A stretch of DNA of 64,000 bases from Methanocorpusculum sp. Lineage in GTDB: Archaea > Halobacteriota > Methanomicrobia > Methanomicrobiales > Methanocorpusculaceae. Location of the stretch: assembly GCA_017408885.1 (NCBI GenBank), contig JAFQTT010000003.1, positions 248,001 to 312,000 on the forward strand, given 5' to 3'. Both the position numbers and the translations under genes were made by a program. The notes under the pieces are model-generated. The model saw only the letters and a program-made list of their open reading frames with translations, searched no databases and was not told the DNA's origin. Position 1 is the stretch's first letter. Each line of letters begins with the position of its first letter. Below, piece after piece: positions 1 through 8,337 of the stretch.

Positions 1-705
1 AGCAGCGGCAGTCACCAGAAACGCATTCGCGGCAAGACTGTCTGCGGCAAGGGCAGAACCTGCATTAAACCCGAACCATCCAAGAATCAGAAACATACCG
101 CCAATCAGCGTCATTGGAATATTATGCGGCGCAAAATTCTGCGCACCAAACCCAATCCGCTTTCCGATAACAAGTGCCAGGGCAAGCGCCGCAAAGCCGG
201 AACTGATATGAACAACCGTTCCTCCGGCAAAATCAAGCGCGCCAAGCTGGGAAGCCCAGCCTCCTCCCCATGCCCAGTGAGCAAGCGGAGCGTACACAAG
301 CGTCAGCCACAAAAGCCCGAACACAATATAGGACGAAAGCTTCACCCTTCCGACCAGACCGGACGTCAGAATCGCAAGGGCCAGACAGGCAAACATCATC
401 TGGAAACAGACAAACAGGATATCTGGAATCCCATTCGTCACCCCGTCAAACGGAATACCGCTGAGTCCGAAAAACTCCAGTGAACCAATCAGCCCTGCAA
501 CATCGCCGCCAAACGCCAACGTGTAGCCGATAATAATCCACTGAACAATACCAAGAGCAAGAGATACGAAAGAAAGCATCATCGTTGAGATAACATTCTT
601 CCGTCTCACCATTCCTCCATAGAAAAGGCCTACAGCGGGAACCATCAGCAATACCAATGCAGCTGAAATCAGAACCCAGGCCGTTGCACCAGTATCAAGA
701 ACCAT
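1..705 (-). CDS. amt: Ammonium transporter Amt (partial, C-terminus beyond window)
   Basis: Integral membrane channel for ammonium uptake. The 235 codons present start [14 protein letters not shown] and run as alternating hydrophobic helices. Recognisable Amt signatures include [18 protein letters not shown] near residue 22, the periplasmic AHWAWGGGW segment, and [20 protein letters not shown], which carries the first pore His region. The start at 705 is supported by AGGTGA a few bases upstream. The gene runs off the left edge, so a GlnB/GlnK partner, common downstream of amt, cannot be checked. A hairpin and a short upstream ORF lie in its leader. Confidence 0.95.
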   Translation of the reverse strand, partial: MVLDTGATAWVLISAALVLLMVPAVGLFYGGMVRRKNVISTMMLSFVSLALGIVQWIIIGYTLAFGGDVAGLIGSLEFFGLSGIPFDGVTNGIPDILFVCFQMMFACLALAILTSGLVGRVKLSSYIVFGLLWLTLVYAPLAHWAWGGGWASQLGALDFAGGTVVHISSGFAALALALVIGKRIGFGAQNFAPHNIPMTLIGGMFLILGWFGFNAGSALAADSLAANAFLVTAAA

Positions 706-711
706 AATCGT

Positions 712-817
712 TCACCTGTACTGCACATGAAACAGAAAGAAAAACGAAAAACAGGAAAACCCCAAACGCGGAAAAACACCACGCCGAAACTCACCTGCCA
801 TCCGTTCTGTGGTGTTT
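712..817 (-). promoter_or_regulatory. amt 5' leader: hairpin with U-tract and 29-codon upstream ORF
   Basis: Nine-base inverted repeats (AAACACCAC and GTGGTGTTT, plus-strand 774-782 and 809-817) can form a hairpin in the amt leader. On the transcript strand the second arm runs into a short T tract. An ATG at 801 opens a 29-codon ORF rich in Phe codons whose TGA stop at 712-714 sits within the amt Shine-Dalgarno. The T-rich composition makes Phe codons likely by chance. A regulatory role is inference. Confidence 0.3.
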
Positions 818-1138
818 GAATGTGCCGGAATATGATTCATCACAATTACATAATAATTTAACCCGCTGTCAAAAAATTACCCAATAAAAACACAACAAGC
901 GGATAAAAAATAAATATTATCGATGAGTATATAGATGAAATGATATATGTTAATGTGTAACACAGAAATGATAAAACTCCCGCCTCCAAACCAACCGGAG
1001 ATGTGTTATTCTGCACATATATCACAGCAGTTTTCAGAATTTAGAACAACAGAGGAAGTATTCTCTCCCCGTATTGCTGCCAAAGATACAGGCAGCAGAA
1101 TGTCTCAATCAGGCAGCCGTACACAGAAGGGTTCTATT

Positions 1139-1405
1139 ATGACGGCGAAAAACGAATTACTTTCTCAATTAGAGCGTTTACATATCACTGAGCAGGGAAG
1201 CGAAAGAATCAGAAGAAACCTGCAGCTGGAAACAGCAGATGTGATGTCATGGTGTAAAGACAGAATAAAAAATTCCGAAGGTGCTGTTACCAGAATCGGG
1301 AAAAACTGGTATGCAGAGTCGGAGGACTACGTGATAACGATTAATGCAAACAGCAAAACCATTATCACCGCTCACAAGAAGTTCGTCCCGTACTATCTAC
1401 GGTAA
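1139..1405 (+). CDS. DUF3781 domain protein
   Basis: 88-residue soluble protein starting MTAKNELLSQLERLH. The middle resembles the small DUF3781 family: ERIRRNLQLET, a WCKDRI segment, GKNWYAESEDYVITIN and TIITAHK at the end. The frame is open upstream to 947, but those 64 residues look unlike protein and the family begins at about this Met, so I place the start at 1139. Function unknown. The last 13 bases overlap the end of purF on the opposite strand. Confidence 0.7.
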   Translation: MTAKNELLSQLERLHITEQGSERIRRNLQLETADVMSWCKDRIKNSEGAVTRIGKNWYAESEDYVITINANSKTIITAHKKFVPYYLR

Positions 1406-2784
1406 ACACACATTTTTTTCTTTTCGCAAACTTCTCCTGCAATCTCCAGAGGATACACCCCGGTCAGACATCCAAGACAGAGGGACTCTCTCGGCAGACC
1501 GGATGCTTCTATCAGACCGGACAGCGATACATGGGCAAGTGTTGACGCGCCGATGGTATCACGGACTTCATCAACCGTCTTTGCAGAAGAGATAAGCTCC
1601 TCTCTGGTCGGGAAATCCGTTCCAAGATAACAGGGGGCAATTACCGGAGGGGATGCTATCCGCAGATGAATCTCCTCTGCGCCAAAATCACGAACCAGAG
1701 ACAAAATCCGTTTCGCAGTGGTGCCGCGGACAATACTGTCATCCACCAGAATCACCGAGCGGTTTTGTACGTGAGAGCGAATTGGATTCAGTTTCATGCG
1801 GACGCCAAGCTCACGCTTCTCCTGACTGGGGAGAATAAAGGTTCTGCCCGTATAGCGGTTTTTGATGAGGGCTTCCCGAAACGGGATGCCGCTTTGTTTT
1901 GCAAATCCAACCGCGGAAGCAGTCCCGGAATCCGGGACAGGGGATACCATTTCCGCATCGGCAGACGATTCCCGGGCGAGAATCTCCCCGGTCTTTCTGC
2001 GGACATCATATACTGATACCCCGTCAAGAATCGAATCGGGGCGGGCAAAGTAGATGTACTCAAAGATACAGTGCGCAGGAGATTCCGCCTTCACCAACTG
2101 TGAAGAGACAATGCCGTCTGTGCCGACTAAGACAAACTCTCCCGGACGCACATCCCGCAGAAGCTCCGCCCCGACAGCGTCAAGTGCGGCGCTTTCCGAG
2201 GCAAGGATGTATCCTCCTGTCTTTGTTTTTCCCATGCAGAACGGCTTTATGCCAAGCGGATCGCGGAATCCGAAAAGCTGTCCGTCAAGCATACAGATAA
2301 CCGAGTATGAACCAGAGAGTTTCTGCAGTGCAAAGAGTACGGCATCCCCCAGACTTTTTCCCTTCACCAGCTCTCCGGCGAGAACCGTTCCGATAACCTC
2401 AGTGTCCGAGGTTGAGGAGAAGGTAACGCCATGGCCTGCATATTCATCCCGCAAAGCCTCAGTGTTTGCCAGATTTCCGTTATGTACAACCGACAAAGAG
2501 TGACCACGGAAAAGAAAATGAAACGGCTGGATATTTTCCGGCTTCGAGCCGCCGGTTGTCGGATACCGGACATGCCCGATACCAACCGTTCCGGTAAACC
2601 GTTTGAGGTCGGCATCACTGAACACTTCCGAGACCAGCCCGTATCCTTTCTGCTTCTGTACCGAAGTTCCGTCCCAGACAAATATTCCCGCACTCTCCTG
2701 ACCGCGATGCTGAAGCGCATGGAGAAGATGATAGAGAACAGGTGCTGCAAGTATTGTATCGGATGTCCCGGCGATTCCGCACAT
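1393..2784 (-). CDS. purF: Amidophosphoribosyltransferase
   Basis: First committed step of purine synthesis: PRPP plus glutamine to phosphoribosylamine. The start is fixed because the protein begins MCGIAG, Cys2 being the N-terminal nucleophile of the glutaminase domain (HALQHRGQES, HVRYPTTG and HNGNLAN follow). The C-terminal phosphoribosyltransferase domain has the PRPP motif VILVDDSIVRGTT. Four Cys in the positions of the Bacillus-type [4Fe-4S] ligands are visible (HCIFEY, APCYLG and the CLGC pair near the end), so this is probably the iron-sulfur type. 463 aa, usual length. Divergent from the gene at 2871. Confidence 0.96.
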   Translation of the reverse strand: MCGIAGTSDTILAAPVLYHLLHALQHRGQESAGIFVWDGTSVQKQKGYGLVSEVFSDADLKRFTGTVGIGHVRYPTTGGSKPENIQPFHFLFRGHSLSVVHNGNLANTEALRDEYAGHGVTFSSTSDTEVIGTVLAGELVKGKSLGDAVLFALQKLSGSYSVICMLDGQLFGFRDPLGIKPFCMGKTKTGGYILASESAALDAVGAELLRDVRPGEFVLVGTDGIVSSQLVKAESPAHCIFEYIYFARPDSILDGVSVYDVRRKTGEILARESSADAEMVSPVPDSGTASAVGFAKQSGIPFREALIKNRYTGRTFILPSQEKRELGVRMKLNPIRSHVQNRSVILVDDSIVRGTTAKRILSLVRDFGAEEIHLRIASPPVIAPCYLGTDFPTREELISSAKTVDEVRDTIGASTLAHVSLSGLIEASGLPRESLCLGCLTGVYPLEIAGEVCEKKKMCVYRR

Positions 2785-2870
2785 ACAGAAATATTTGCCA
2801 AAGCCGGATATACATTTAACCGACTGAGAGGTAGATATATCCCTTATGCGAAACTAACTATCTACTTAGA

Positions 2871-3797
2871 ATGACACTCGAAGAGAAAATCACCTTTTAC
2901 TCACACGAAGCCGCAGTGGACTTCCAGAAATTCCTCCGCGAAAAGGAATGCGGAAGCCGCATCGTTGTTGAGCACAGCTTCTCCGGAGAACCGTACTTTG
3001 AGGGAACCATCTCCCAGTTCATGAACCTCATCGACCTGCTTGCCAAAAAGGACGAAGAGGAAAACGAAGTCGATGAAGACCTCATCCACATGAAAAACGA
3101 CCTCATCGAAAGAAAAGAAACCCTCGAAGAGTTCCTCGAAGGACACAAGGAAGGAGACCTCTTATCCGACTCAACCCCGTCTCAGATGTTAGCACAGCTC
3201 CAGACAATTGATGCAACCGGAGATGACGCAATCAAGAAAGATGCCGCAGACAAATTCGTCTCCTCCTTAATGGTCCTTGCAACCTTAGAGGACAACGGAC
3301 TCCTCGAAGAAGAAGGGGAAAACTATCGTCTGAAAGAAATCAAAGCAGCTGACGAGATGACTGTCATGTATGCATACAACGACTTCCCGGCAGTAACCCA
3401 GGACGACTTAGCCGAATGCGGCATCGCAAGCCACGTCAGAACCTCTTCGACCACCGACTATGTAATCACCGTCGGAACAGAAGTTCTCTTCGTCAACACC
3501 GATGAAATTGCTGACTTCCTCGACCACGTAGATGTCGATGAAGAGGAGGCTGCAAAGTTCGTTGATGCAGTTTTCTTCAAGCAGGCATTCGTTGGAAAGA
3601 TTCACGAGCTTGTTGCAGAAGGCAACGCATCCGAAGAAGCACTGCTCGAAGCACTTGGTGCTCCGTCCTTCCCGCTTGAGGGAACGAATGACGTAATCTC
3701 ATTCGACATCACCGCGGACTATCTCAAAGCAGTGGTAAACGATTTACGCAAACTCGGTATTCTGAGCGGAAAAGACGGTAAGATTAAAAACACTTAA
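2871..3797 (+). CDS. Hypothetical acidic protein, 308 aa
   Basis: Not assigned to a known family. It starts MTLEEKITFYSHEAAVDF after a short divergent spacer shared with purF. It is strongly acidic, with a Glu/Lys-rich, probably coiled-coil stretch around residues 55-95 and three alpha/beta-looking segments after it (about 120-155, 165-215, 235-300). No signal peptide, membrane helix or Cys motif. Codon use resembles its neighbours. It looks like a real cytoplasmic protein of unknown role. Confidence 0.8.
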   Translation: MTLEEKITFYSHEAAVDFQKFLREKECGSRIVVEHSFSGEPYFEGTISQFMNLIDLLAKKDEEENEVDEDLIHMKNDLIERKETLEEFLEGHKEGDLLSDSTPSQMLAQLQTIDATGDDAIKKDAADKFVSSLMVLATLEDNGLLEEEGENYRLKEIKAADEMTVMYAYNDFPAVTQDDLAECGIASHVRTSSTTDYVITVGTEVLFVNTDEIADFLDHVDVDEEEAAKFVDAVFFKQAFVGKIHELVAEGNASEEALLEALGAPSFPLEGTNDVISFDITADYLKAVVNDLRKLGILSGKDGKIKNT

Positions 3798-3960
3798 CGC
3801 CATATATTATAGTTAGGTGGGGGATGTGGAGTACAAAGCAGTGTGGATACTGCTGCCCTCACCGGACTTTTACGGCTATTTTGCAATCCATTTCTTGAAT
3901 TAACAATTTAAAAGAGTTTTATTATTTTCTGTGGCATCGCAGGGCTGAAAATAATTGTTT

Positions 3961-4036
3961 TGCGCGGGTATAGCGAGCGGAGCGTTTCGCGAAAGCGAAG
4001 CCTGAAGCAAGACGCGACCGAAGGGCTTGCGACCCC
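3961..4036 (+). repeat. GC-rich repeat block A
   Basis: Contains the palindrome TTTCGCGAAA and a stem GCAAG (4007-4011) / CTTGC (4025-4029) enclosing CGCGACCGAAGGG. A related sequence occurs in reverse orientation at 4558-4636, with the stem changed to GCACG/CGTGC, a compensated change. The two blocks flank the 16-bp inverted repeat element. Nature unknown. Confidence 0.45.
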
Positions 4037-4286
4037 AGGGGCAGCCGATGCCGGAATTTATGACGGCATGGGCGACTGCCGCGAGGCTCGAAGAGACGTG
4101 CGAAAGCGGAGTCCGGGAAGAGGACGTGTGCTCAGAGAAGATGGGCATTACCGGATAGAGGAGACTGAGGGGGATAGGACGGATAGATAAATCGCAGAAA
4201 AACACACAGATAAGAAAATACAGAATAGACAGTAAAAGGAAGGTGATACCGGTTAACGGGCGGTTAATGACTCCTCCCAACCGGAC

Positions 4287-4477
4287 ATACCTCTATTAGA
4301 TTAACAGGAAATAATTAGTCTTCTAATGATATAATCATTTGCCTGCAAACCCCATAGGGGAGAAAACAATGAGGGTTTGACCCCTCATCGTTTTTTGATC
4401 AAAATCCAATACCATGCCCGTAATTCGTACGACAGCATGATTAGGATCATGAGATCGTTGAAATCTAATAGAGGTAT
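4287..4477. repeat. Element bounded by 16-bp perfect inverted repeats
   Basis: ATACCTCTATTAGATT at 4287-4302 recurs as its exact reverse complement at 4462-4477. Inside lie a CCCC-ATA-GGGG mini-hairpin and a strong hairpin at 4363-4394 (AAAACAATGAGGG paired with CCCTCATCGTTTT, one mismatch) followed by a T6 tract at 4391-4396, resembling a plus-strand terminator. No transposase or clear target duplication was seen. MITE-like remnant or structured RNA are both possible. Confidence 0.5.
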
Positions 4478-4557
4478 ATTATCACCTCCTGTTTAGTTAC
4501 TCTGGGTCATTACTCCAGGCATCTTATGATTCAATGTAGAAGTATATAAATCCCATA

Positions 4558-4636
4558 CCGCGCAATCGCACGCCCTACGGTCGTGCTTATGGCTTAGTCG
4601 CTGACGCTTCCTCGCCGTGCGAAAGTGCCTCGAATT
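4558..4636 (-). repeat. GC-rich repeat block B (inverted relative of block A)
   Basis: Read on the minus strand it contains GCACG-ACCGTAGGG-CGTGC (plus-strand arms 4568-4572 and 4582-4586), matching block A's GCAAG-acgCGACCGAAGGG-CTTGC. On the plus strand it lies about 25 bases downstream of TATATAAAT, so a transcribed structured RNA is an alternative reading. Confidence 0.4.
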
Positions 4637-4765
4637 CTGAAAACTGTGATACAATGTGTCATCTTGCAATATCCTCTAAAGTGGAGAAAAATTCAGAAGC
4701 ATATGGTAGGGTATACAATAGATTGGAGAGATATATTTTATAGTACATAATACAAATAAATTCAT

Positions 4766-4885
4766 ATGAAAGTAATTTATGAATCTATGGAGTGCGAGGC
4801 TGAATCAGATTCTCCAATGCCATATGTATGTTCTGATGTCTGTGTCTCTTGTGACTCATGTGCATGTAATGGTGGAGATCATTAA
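4766..4885 (+). CDS. Candidate RiPP precursor, Cys-rich 39-aa peptide
   Basis: A 39-residue ORF starting MKVIYESMECEAE and ending CNGGDH. The C-terminal half has the spacing C-x3-C-x2-C-x2-C-x-C (Cys22, 26, 29, 32, 34), plus Cys10 in the acidic N-terminal part. It ends 14 bases before a radical SAM/SPASM gene on the same strand, the normal place for the substrate of such an enzyme. A TATA-like ATATATTTTA lies at about 4731-4740, consistent with a short or absent leader. Probable role: substrate for thioether or other radical crosslinks (sacti-/ranthipeptide-like). The product is unknown, and later Met codons (8, 18) are possible starts. Confidence 0.72.
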   Translation: MKVIYESMECEAESDSPMPYVCSDVCVSCDSCACNGGDH

Positions 4886-4899
4886 TCTACTCTTTTTTA

Positions 4900-6147
4900 A
4901 TGTTCAAAAAATCTATATTTAATATCGAAGACGAAAGGCTAGGTTCTGTTGTAATATACAATACTTATTCCTCAAAGATTATAGAACTGGAGTTAGACGA
5001 GTACTTTTTTTGGACAACGGACATCAAGCGTTTAGATCCAGGGACATTTCAGTGGTTGCGTGACAATCATTTTATTGTTCCAACCTCTCTTGATGAGTCA
5101 AAGCAAGTAATTGAACAGTATGAGTGTGTTACTGGTAGTAATGAGGTGGGGAATTTATTTCGTATACTGCCAACTACAAAATGTAACGCAAGGTGTTACT
5201 ATTGTTTTGAAAAGGAATTGCCTGGAATCGATATGTCATTAGACGTAGCGGACAAAGTAGTTGACTTTATCAAAAAACGAACAGAACACGATAAAAGTAT
5301 AAAATTAGAATGGTTTGGTGGGGAACCATTATTAAAAAAAGACATAATTACGTACATCTCATCAAGGTTAATCGATGAACTTCCTGATAAAACAATCTAC
5401 TCAACGATGACAACAAATGCATCGTTGTTTGATTTACACACAATAAATGAATCCAAAAACTGGAACTTAAAGGCAATACAAGTTACATTAGATGGTTTGG
5501 ATGATGTATATGATTCCATTAAGAACTACAAATCAAAAAGATATAATTTTAATAATACAATTGAAAACGTCCACAAATTAATCGAGAATGGAATTGAAGT
5601 AACCATTCGTCTAAACTATAATGAGGATAACCTATTACACAATCTTGAGTTAATAGATTTTATTCAACATGAATTTGGAGACACAGTAGATGTTTATTGT
5701 TCTCAGATTTATTCAGTTGGAAATGTTCCTGAGTCATCTGTTCCAAGATTTGTAGAAAGTATTATTGTCAAAAAATTATTAGATGCAGGGTATTTTAAAT
5801 ATGAAACTCTTTTGAAGAGGAAATATGCTGTTTGTGGATTGGCAAGTTTTGATTCGTTTGTAGTTATTGGCCCTGATGGAAATGTATACAAGTGTGTTGA
5901 ATCTATGTCTTTTCCAGAGAAGTCATGTGTGGGGACTATTTTTGATAAAGAATTAAATAATGAATTAATTAATTATTGGAAAAAACCTATTGATGAAGAG
6001 AGGTGTTTACAGTGTCCATACCTTCCAATGTGTTCTGGAGGTTGTGTTAGTGCTCGAATGGGGCTTTGCTCATTACGATGTTTTAGATATATGAATATAG
6101 TTAATTTGTTAATTAATTGGGTTTCATGCAATCACCAACATGGTTGA
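4900..6147 (+). CDS. Radical SAM/SPASM peptide-modifying enzyme
   Basis: 415 aa. Residues 1 to about 85 form an N-terminal domain likely to bind the precursor. Next comes the radical SAM core with CNARCYYC (CxxxCxxC, SAM-binding [4Fe-4S]) and WFGGEPLL. The C-terminal SPASM domain has CGLASFD, GNVYKC and the Cys-rich run CLQCPYLPMCSGGC followed by late Cys for auxiliary clusters. Family members install crosslinks on ribosomal peptides. It sits directly behind the Cys-rich peptide at 4766. The AT-rich composition, unlike the housekeeping genes, suggests acquisition by transfer. Confidence 0.93.
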   Translation: MFKKSIFNIEDERLGSVVIYNTYSSKIIELELDEYFFWTTDIKRLDPGTFQWLRDNHFIVPTSLDESKQVIEQYECVTGSNEVGNLFRILPTTKCNARCYYCFEKELPGIDMSLDVADKVVDFIKKRTEHDKSIKLEWFGGEPLLKKDIITYISSRLIDELPDKTIYSTMTTNASLFDLHTINESKNWNLKAIQVTLDGLDDVYDSIKNYKSKRYNFNNTIENVHKLIENGIEVTIRLNYNEDNLLHNLELIDFIQHEFGDTVDVYCSQIYSVGNVPESSVPRFVESIIVKKLLDAGYFKYETLLKRKYAVCGLASFDSFVVIGPDGNVYKCVESMSFPEKSCVGTIFDKELNNELINYWKKPIDEERCLQCPYLPMCSGGCVSARMGLCSLRCFRYMNIVNLLINWVSCNHQHG

Positions 6148-6160
6148 TTAACAAAAATAG

Positions 6161-6289
6161 ATGCCAGCAGAAAAAGGCTTGCCTGATACTCAGTACTTTG
6201 TTGATATTTCGTATCTTCAGCAAAGGGAGAATACAGGGCTGTTGGGAAGTTACTGGTTATCTAACAACTTTTCTGTATCTTTCAAATAA
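6161..6289 (+). other. Unassigned 42-codon ORF between the two RiPP loci
   Basis: The 232 bases between the two convergent radical SAM loci contain one ATG-started 42-codon ORF preceded directly by an in-frame TAG. It has no Cys and no recognisable family, and begins MPAEKGLPDTQYFVDISYL. It could be a small protein, a gene remnant or chance. No terminator hairpin was obvious here. Confidence 0.2.
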
Positions 6290-6379
6290 GAAGCAACAGC
6301 CGACCGTAACATAGGTGAATAAATTGACATATACCTCCTTCTTTTTCGAATGTTCAAATAACATACACTACTACTATAT

Positions 6380-6691
6380 TCAAATCCTGATAAGTAATCC
6401 TGAATCATAAAATCCATTTATTACCTGTATCACATCATTATATAATCTCTGTCTCTGGTCTGACGGGATAGAGTAAAGAGAACACAACATGGAAACAATG
6501 TCATCTGTACTCACACTCTTGCCAGATGCTTCTGCCCCACTAATATATTCCCAGATAATAGATGCGCTTCTGTTCAACATAATACTCTGATTTTCCTCAG
6601 CATTGAACAATACCAGTTCCCCATCAATAGATTCTGTAACTAACTTTTTTACACGGGATTCTACATTATTAATAAACATCATTATCACCAT
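6380..6691 (-). CDS. PqqD-like RiPP recognition protein
   Basis: 103 aa. It has the PqqD pattern: a strand-rich N-terminus (GELVLFNAEENQSIMLNRSASIIWEYI), then a winged-helix-like C-terminal half ending in VINGFYDSGLLI. PqqD proteins bind precursor leader peptides and deliver them to radical SAM partners. It overlaps the 3' end of the SPASM gene upstream by 23 bases (later Met codons shorten the overlap), so the two are probably translationally coupled. Confidence 0.8.
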   Translation of the reverse strand: MVIMMFINNVESRVKKLVTESIDGELVLFNAEENQSIMLNRSASIIWEYISGAEASGKSVSTDDIVSMLCSLYSIPSDQRQRLYNDVIQVINGFYDSGLLIRI

Positions 6692-8045
6692 CTATGCGAA
6701 CAAGTTTTAACACTCCATAGCCAGAAATTTCCTCAATTGTATTAATTGGCTCTACTTTCCATCCAAAACACTCCTCACCTTTCAAGATCTTTCTGAACAC
6801 ATACATCCAATATTTTTCAATCATAGAACATTCCCAATTACTCAATGCAGTCTCGTGTTCTACAGTCATTAAGTGTTTTGCGGGGCAGCCGCCTTTGCAG
6901 AACCTGTATGCAATACAATCTCGACATTCGGAATATTTGATGATAGATTGAGTTAATAGTGGGTCAACACACTTTTTAAAAATCTCGACACCTGTATCAT
7001 TAATTGTACCAATTACTGTTTTTGTGTTTGGTGCATCAATACACGTGATAATATCCCTATTTGGAAGAAGCCATGGACACGCACAATTACATGATAAACC
7101 ACTGCAAAACAGGGCAATCAAATGATCTGAGAACATGGGTGTCCCAATCGATATGTCACCATATTTTTCTTTTGAATATTCTAAAGCCTCAATATAATAC
7201 TCCACAAAATCCTGGTTCTTGAGTTCATCGGATTTTCTATCAATACGATTCAAGGCTCGACCAGTTGGGAGAACCGGAAGTACTGTCCATTTTATTCTTG
7301 GACCAAAAGTGCTAACCATATAATCAATGATATCTTTCAAGCGGATACAATCATCCTGCCATAATGTTGTCCTAACAGTAAAATCAAGATTATGTGCCAA
7401 AAAGTATCGAATTGTATCCTCAACAATATTCGATGAGATAGGATACTCAGAAGAGATACGATTTTTATTCTGGAGTTCGGGCATTCCATCATAAGAGAGC
7501 ATAACATAGCTAAAGTGATTCATAATGAATTCACGCTGATATGGTATCAGAATACCATTTGTAGTCATCCTCAACGAGAGAGGGATGTGATTGTCTGCGC
7601 ATTTCTTTTCTATAAGCAATACTGTTTCCTGAAACAGATTCCAATTATATGTGGGTTCCCCACCTCCACTAATTGTAATTTCCAATGGCTCTTCTTTTCG
7701 TGTAACAAGTTTATTCAGCAACCATCGTTTCATAATCTCCTTCAGATATACAGCAACGTCATCCAGAGTAAGAGATACAAGATTTTCATTTGTAATGTTA
7801 TCTCCACAATACGTACAACGCAAATTACAACCATTTGTTAAACAAATACCTGCCTGAGTCAAAGCAGATAATCGAACAGTAGATGAAACGGGATCTTCCG
7901 CTTCCAATCTTTCCTTTAATGAGTCAAACAAATCATTTATTGGAATCAGTGTTTCAATTTTACTAACATCATCAGCGGCAAGTGATTGTTTGTAGAAGAT
8001 AAGTCGTTGCGAGTCGTAGATAAAATCAGTATCAATCTTATGCAT
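6669..8045 (-). CDS. Radical SAM/SPASM peptide-modifying enzyme
   Basis: 458 aa. The radical SAM motif CNLRCTYC lies at about residue 73, with ISGGGEPTYNW after it. The SPASM region shows CSGLSCNCACPW and the downstream cluster CRDCIAYRFCKGGCPAKH, then another Cys (NWECSM). The first 65 residues form a separate N-terminal domain. It lies between a small putative precursor (8096-8263) and a PqqD-like gene, all on the minus strand. The sequence is clearly different from the SPASM enzyme at 4900, so the two probably act on different peptides. Confidence 0.93.
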   Translation of the reverse strand: MHKIDTDFIYDSQRLIFYKQSLAADDVSKIETLIPINDLFDSLKERLEAEDPVSSTVRLSALTQAGICLTNGCNLRCTYCGDNITNENLVSLTLDDVAVYLKEIMKRWLLNKLVTRKEEPLEITISGGGEPTYNWNLFQETVLLIEKKCADNHIPLSLRMTTNGILIPYQREFIMNHFSYVMLSYDGMPELQNKNRISSEYPISSNIVEDTIRYFLAHNLDFTVRTTLWQDDCIRLKDIIDYMVSTFGPRIKWTVLPVLPTGRALNRIDRKSDELKNQDFVEYYIEALEYSKEKYGDISIGTPMFSDHLIALFCSGLSCNCACPWLLPNRDIITCIDAPNTKTVIGTINDTGVEIFKKCVDPLLTQSIIKYSECRDCIAYRFCKGGCPAKHLMTVEHETALSNWECSMIEKYWMYVFRKILKGEECFGWKVEPINTIEEISGYGVLKLVRIDGDNDVY

Positions 8046-8095
8046 AGAAACCTCGAGTTAAAAAGAAGAAAAAGGGTAGTCGTAGACGATACGAT

Positions 8096-8263
8096 TTATG
8101 CTCTAGCGTGATTGCCGTTACCACAGTGATACTCTGCATGTGTGCATGCATATGCAATTGGCAGTCTCTCAGAGTTTGGAGTAACAACATCAGTGAGGAT
8201 GGTGAAATGTGGAGGTTCATACACCATGTCCGGCATACCAGAATTTGTGGAGATGGAATCCAT
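8096..8263 (-). CDS. Candidate RiPP precursor, 55 aa
   Basis: 55-codon ORF immediately upstream of, and on the same strand as, the SPASM/PqqD pair. It starts MDSISTNSGMPDMVYEPP with an in-frame TAA 3 bases before the ATG, which limits the start. The N-terminal 35 residues would be the leader. The C-terminus, YACTHAEYHCGNGNHARA, contains two Cys (40, 47), two Tyr, three His and Gly/Asn residues, and is a plausible core for radical crosslinking. No strong Shine-Dalgarno. It resembles no class I can name. Identification rests on size, position and composition. Confidence 0.65.
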   Translation of the reverse strand: MDSISTNSGMPDMVYEPPHFTILTDVVTPNSERLPIAYACTHAEYHCGNGNHARA

Positions 8264-8337
8264 AATTTATGATAGGCATTATATCAATATAATGTTTCTC
8301 ATATTCAGAAGAAGGGTGAGAGTTTTCTTACACTAGC

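Larger units (their letters stand above)
3798..4765. other. 968-bp intergenic region with GC-rich blocks, inverted repeats and hairpins
   Basis: No convincing protein gene. ORFs on either strand over 3900-4280 are low-complexity by-products of a GC-rich stretch. The region contains a GC-rich block (about 3961-4180), a 190-bp segment bounded by 16-bp perfect inverted repeats (4287-4302, 4462-4477), a second GC-rich block in inverted orientation (about 4558-4636) and a TATA-like TATATAAAT at about 4541. It forms the left border of the AT-rich RiPP island and may be a mobile-element remnant or hold a non-coding RNA. Confidence 0.5.

Noticed and set aside
947-1138. 64-residue N-terminal extension of the DUF3781 protein
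   Set aside because: Sequence is not protein-like and the family begins at the Met at 1139.
3961-4180. RNase P or SRP RNA in the GC-rich block
   Set aside because: The conserved sequence motifs of either RNA were not found.
3900-4280. ORFs of 76 aa (plus) and 126 aa (minus) in the GC-rich intergenic block
   Set aside because: Composition follows the repeat sequence, no ribosome site, no recognisable domain; treated as by-products of the repeats.
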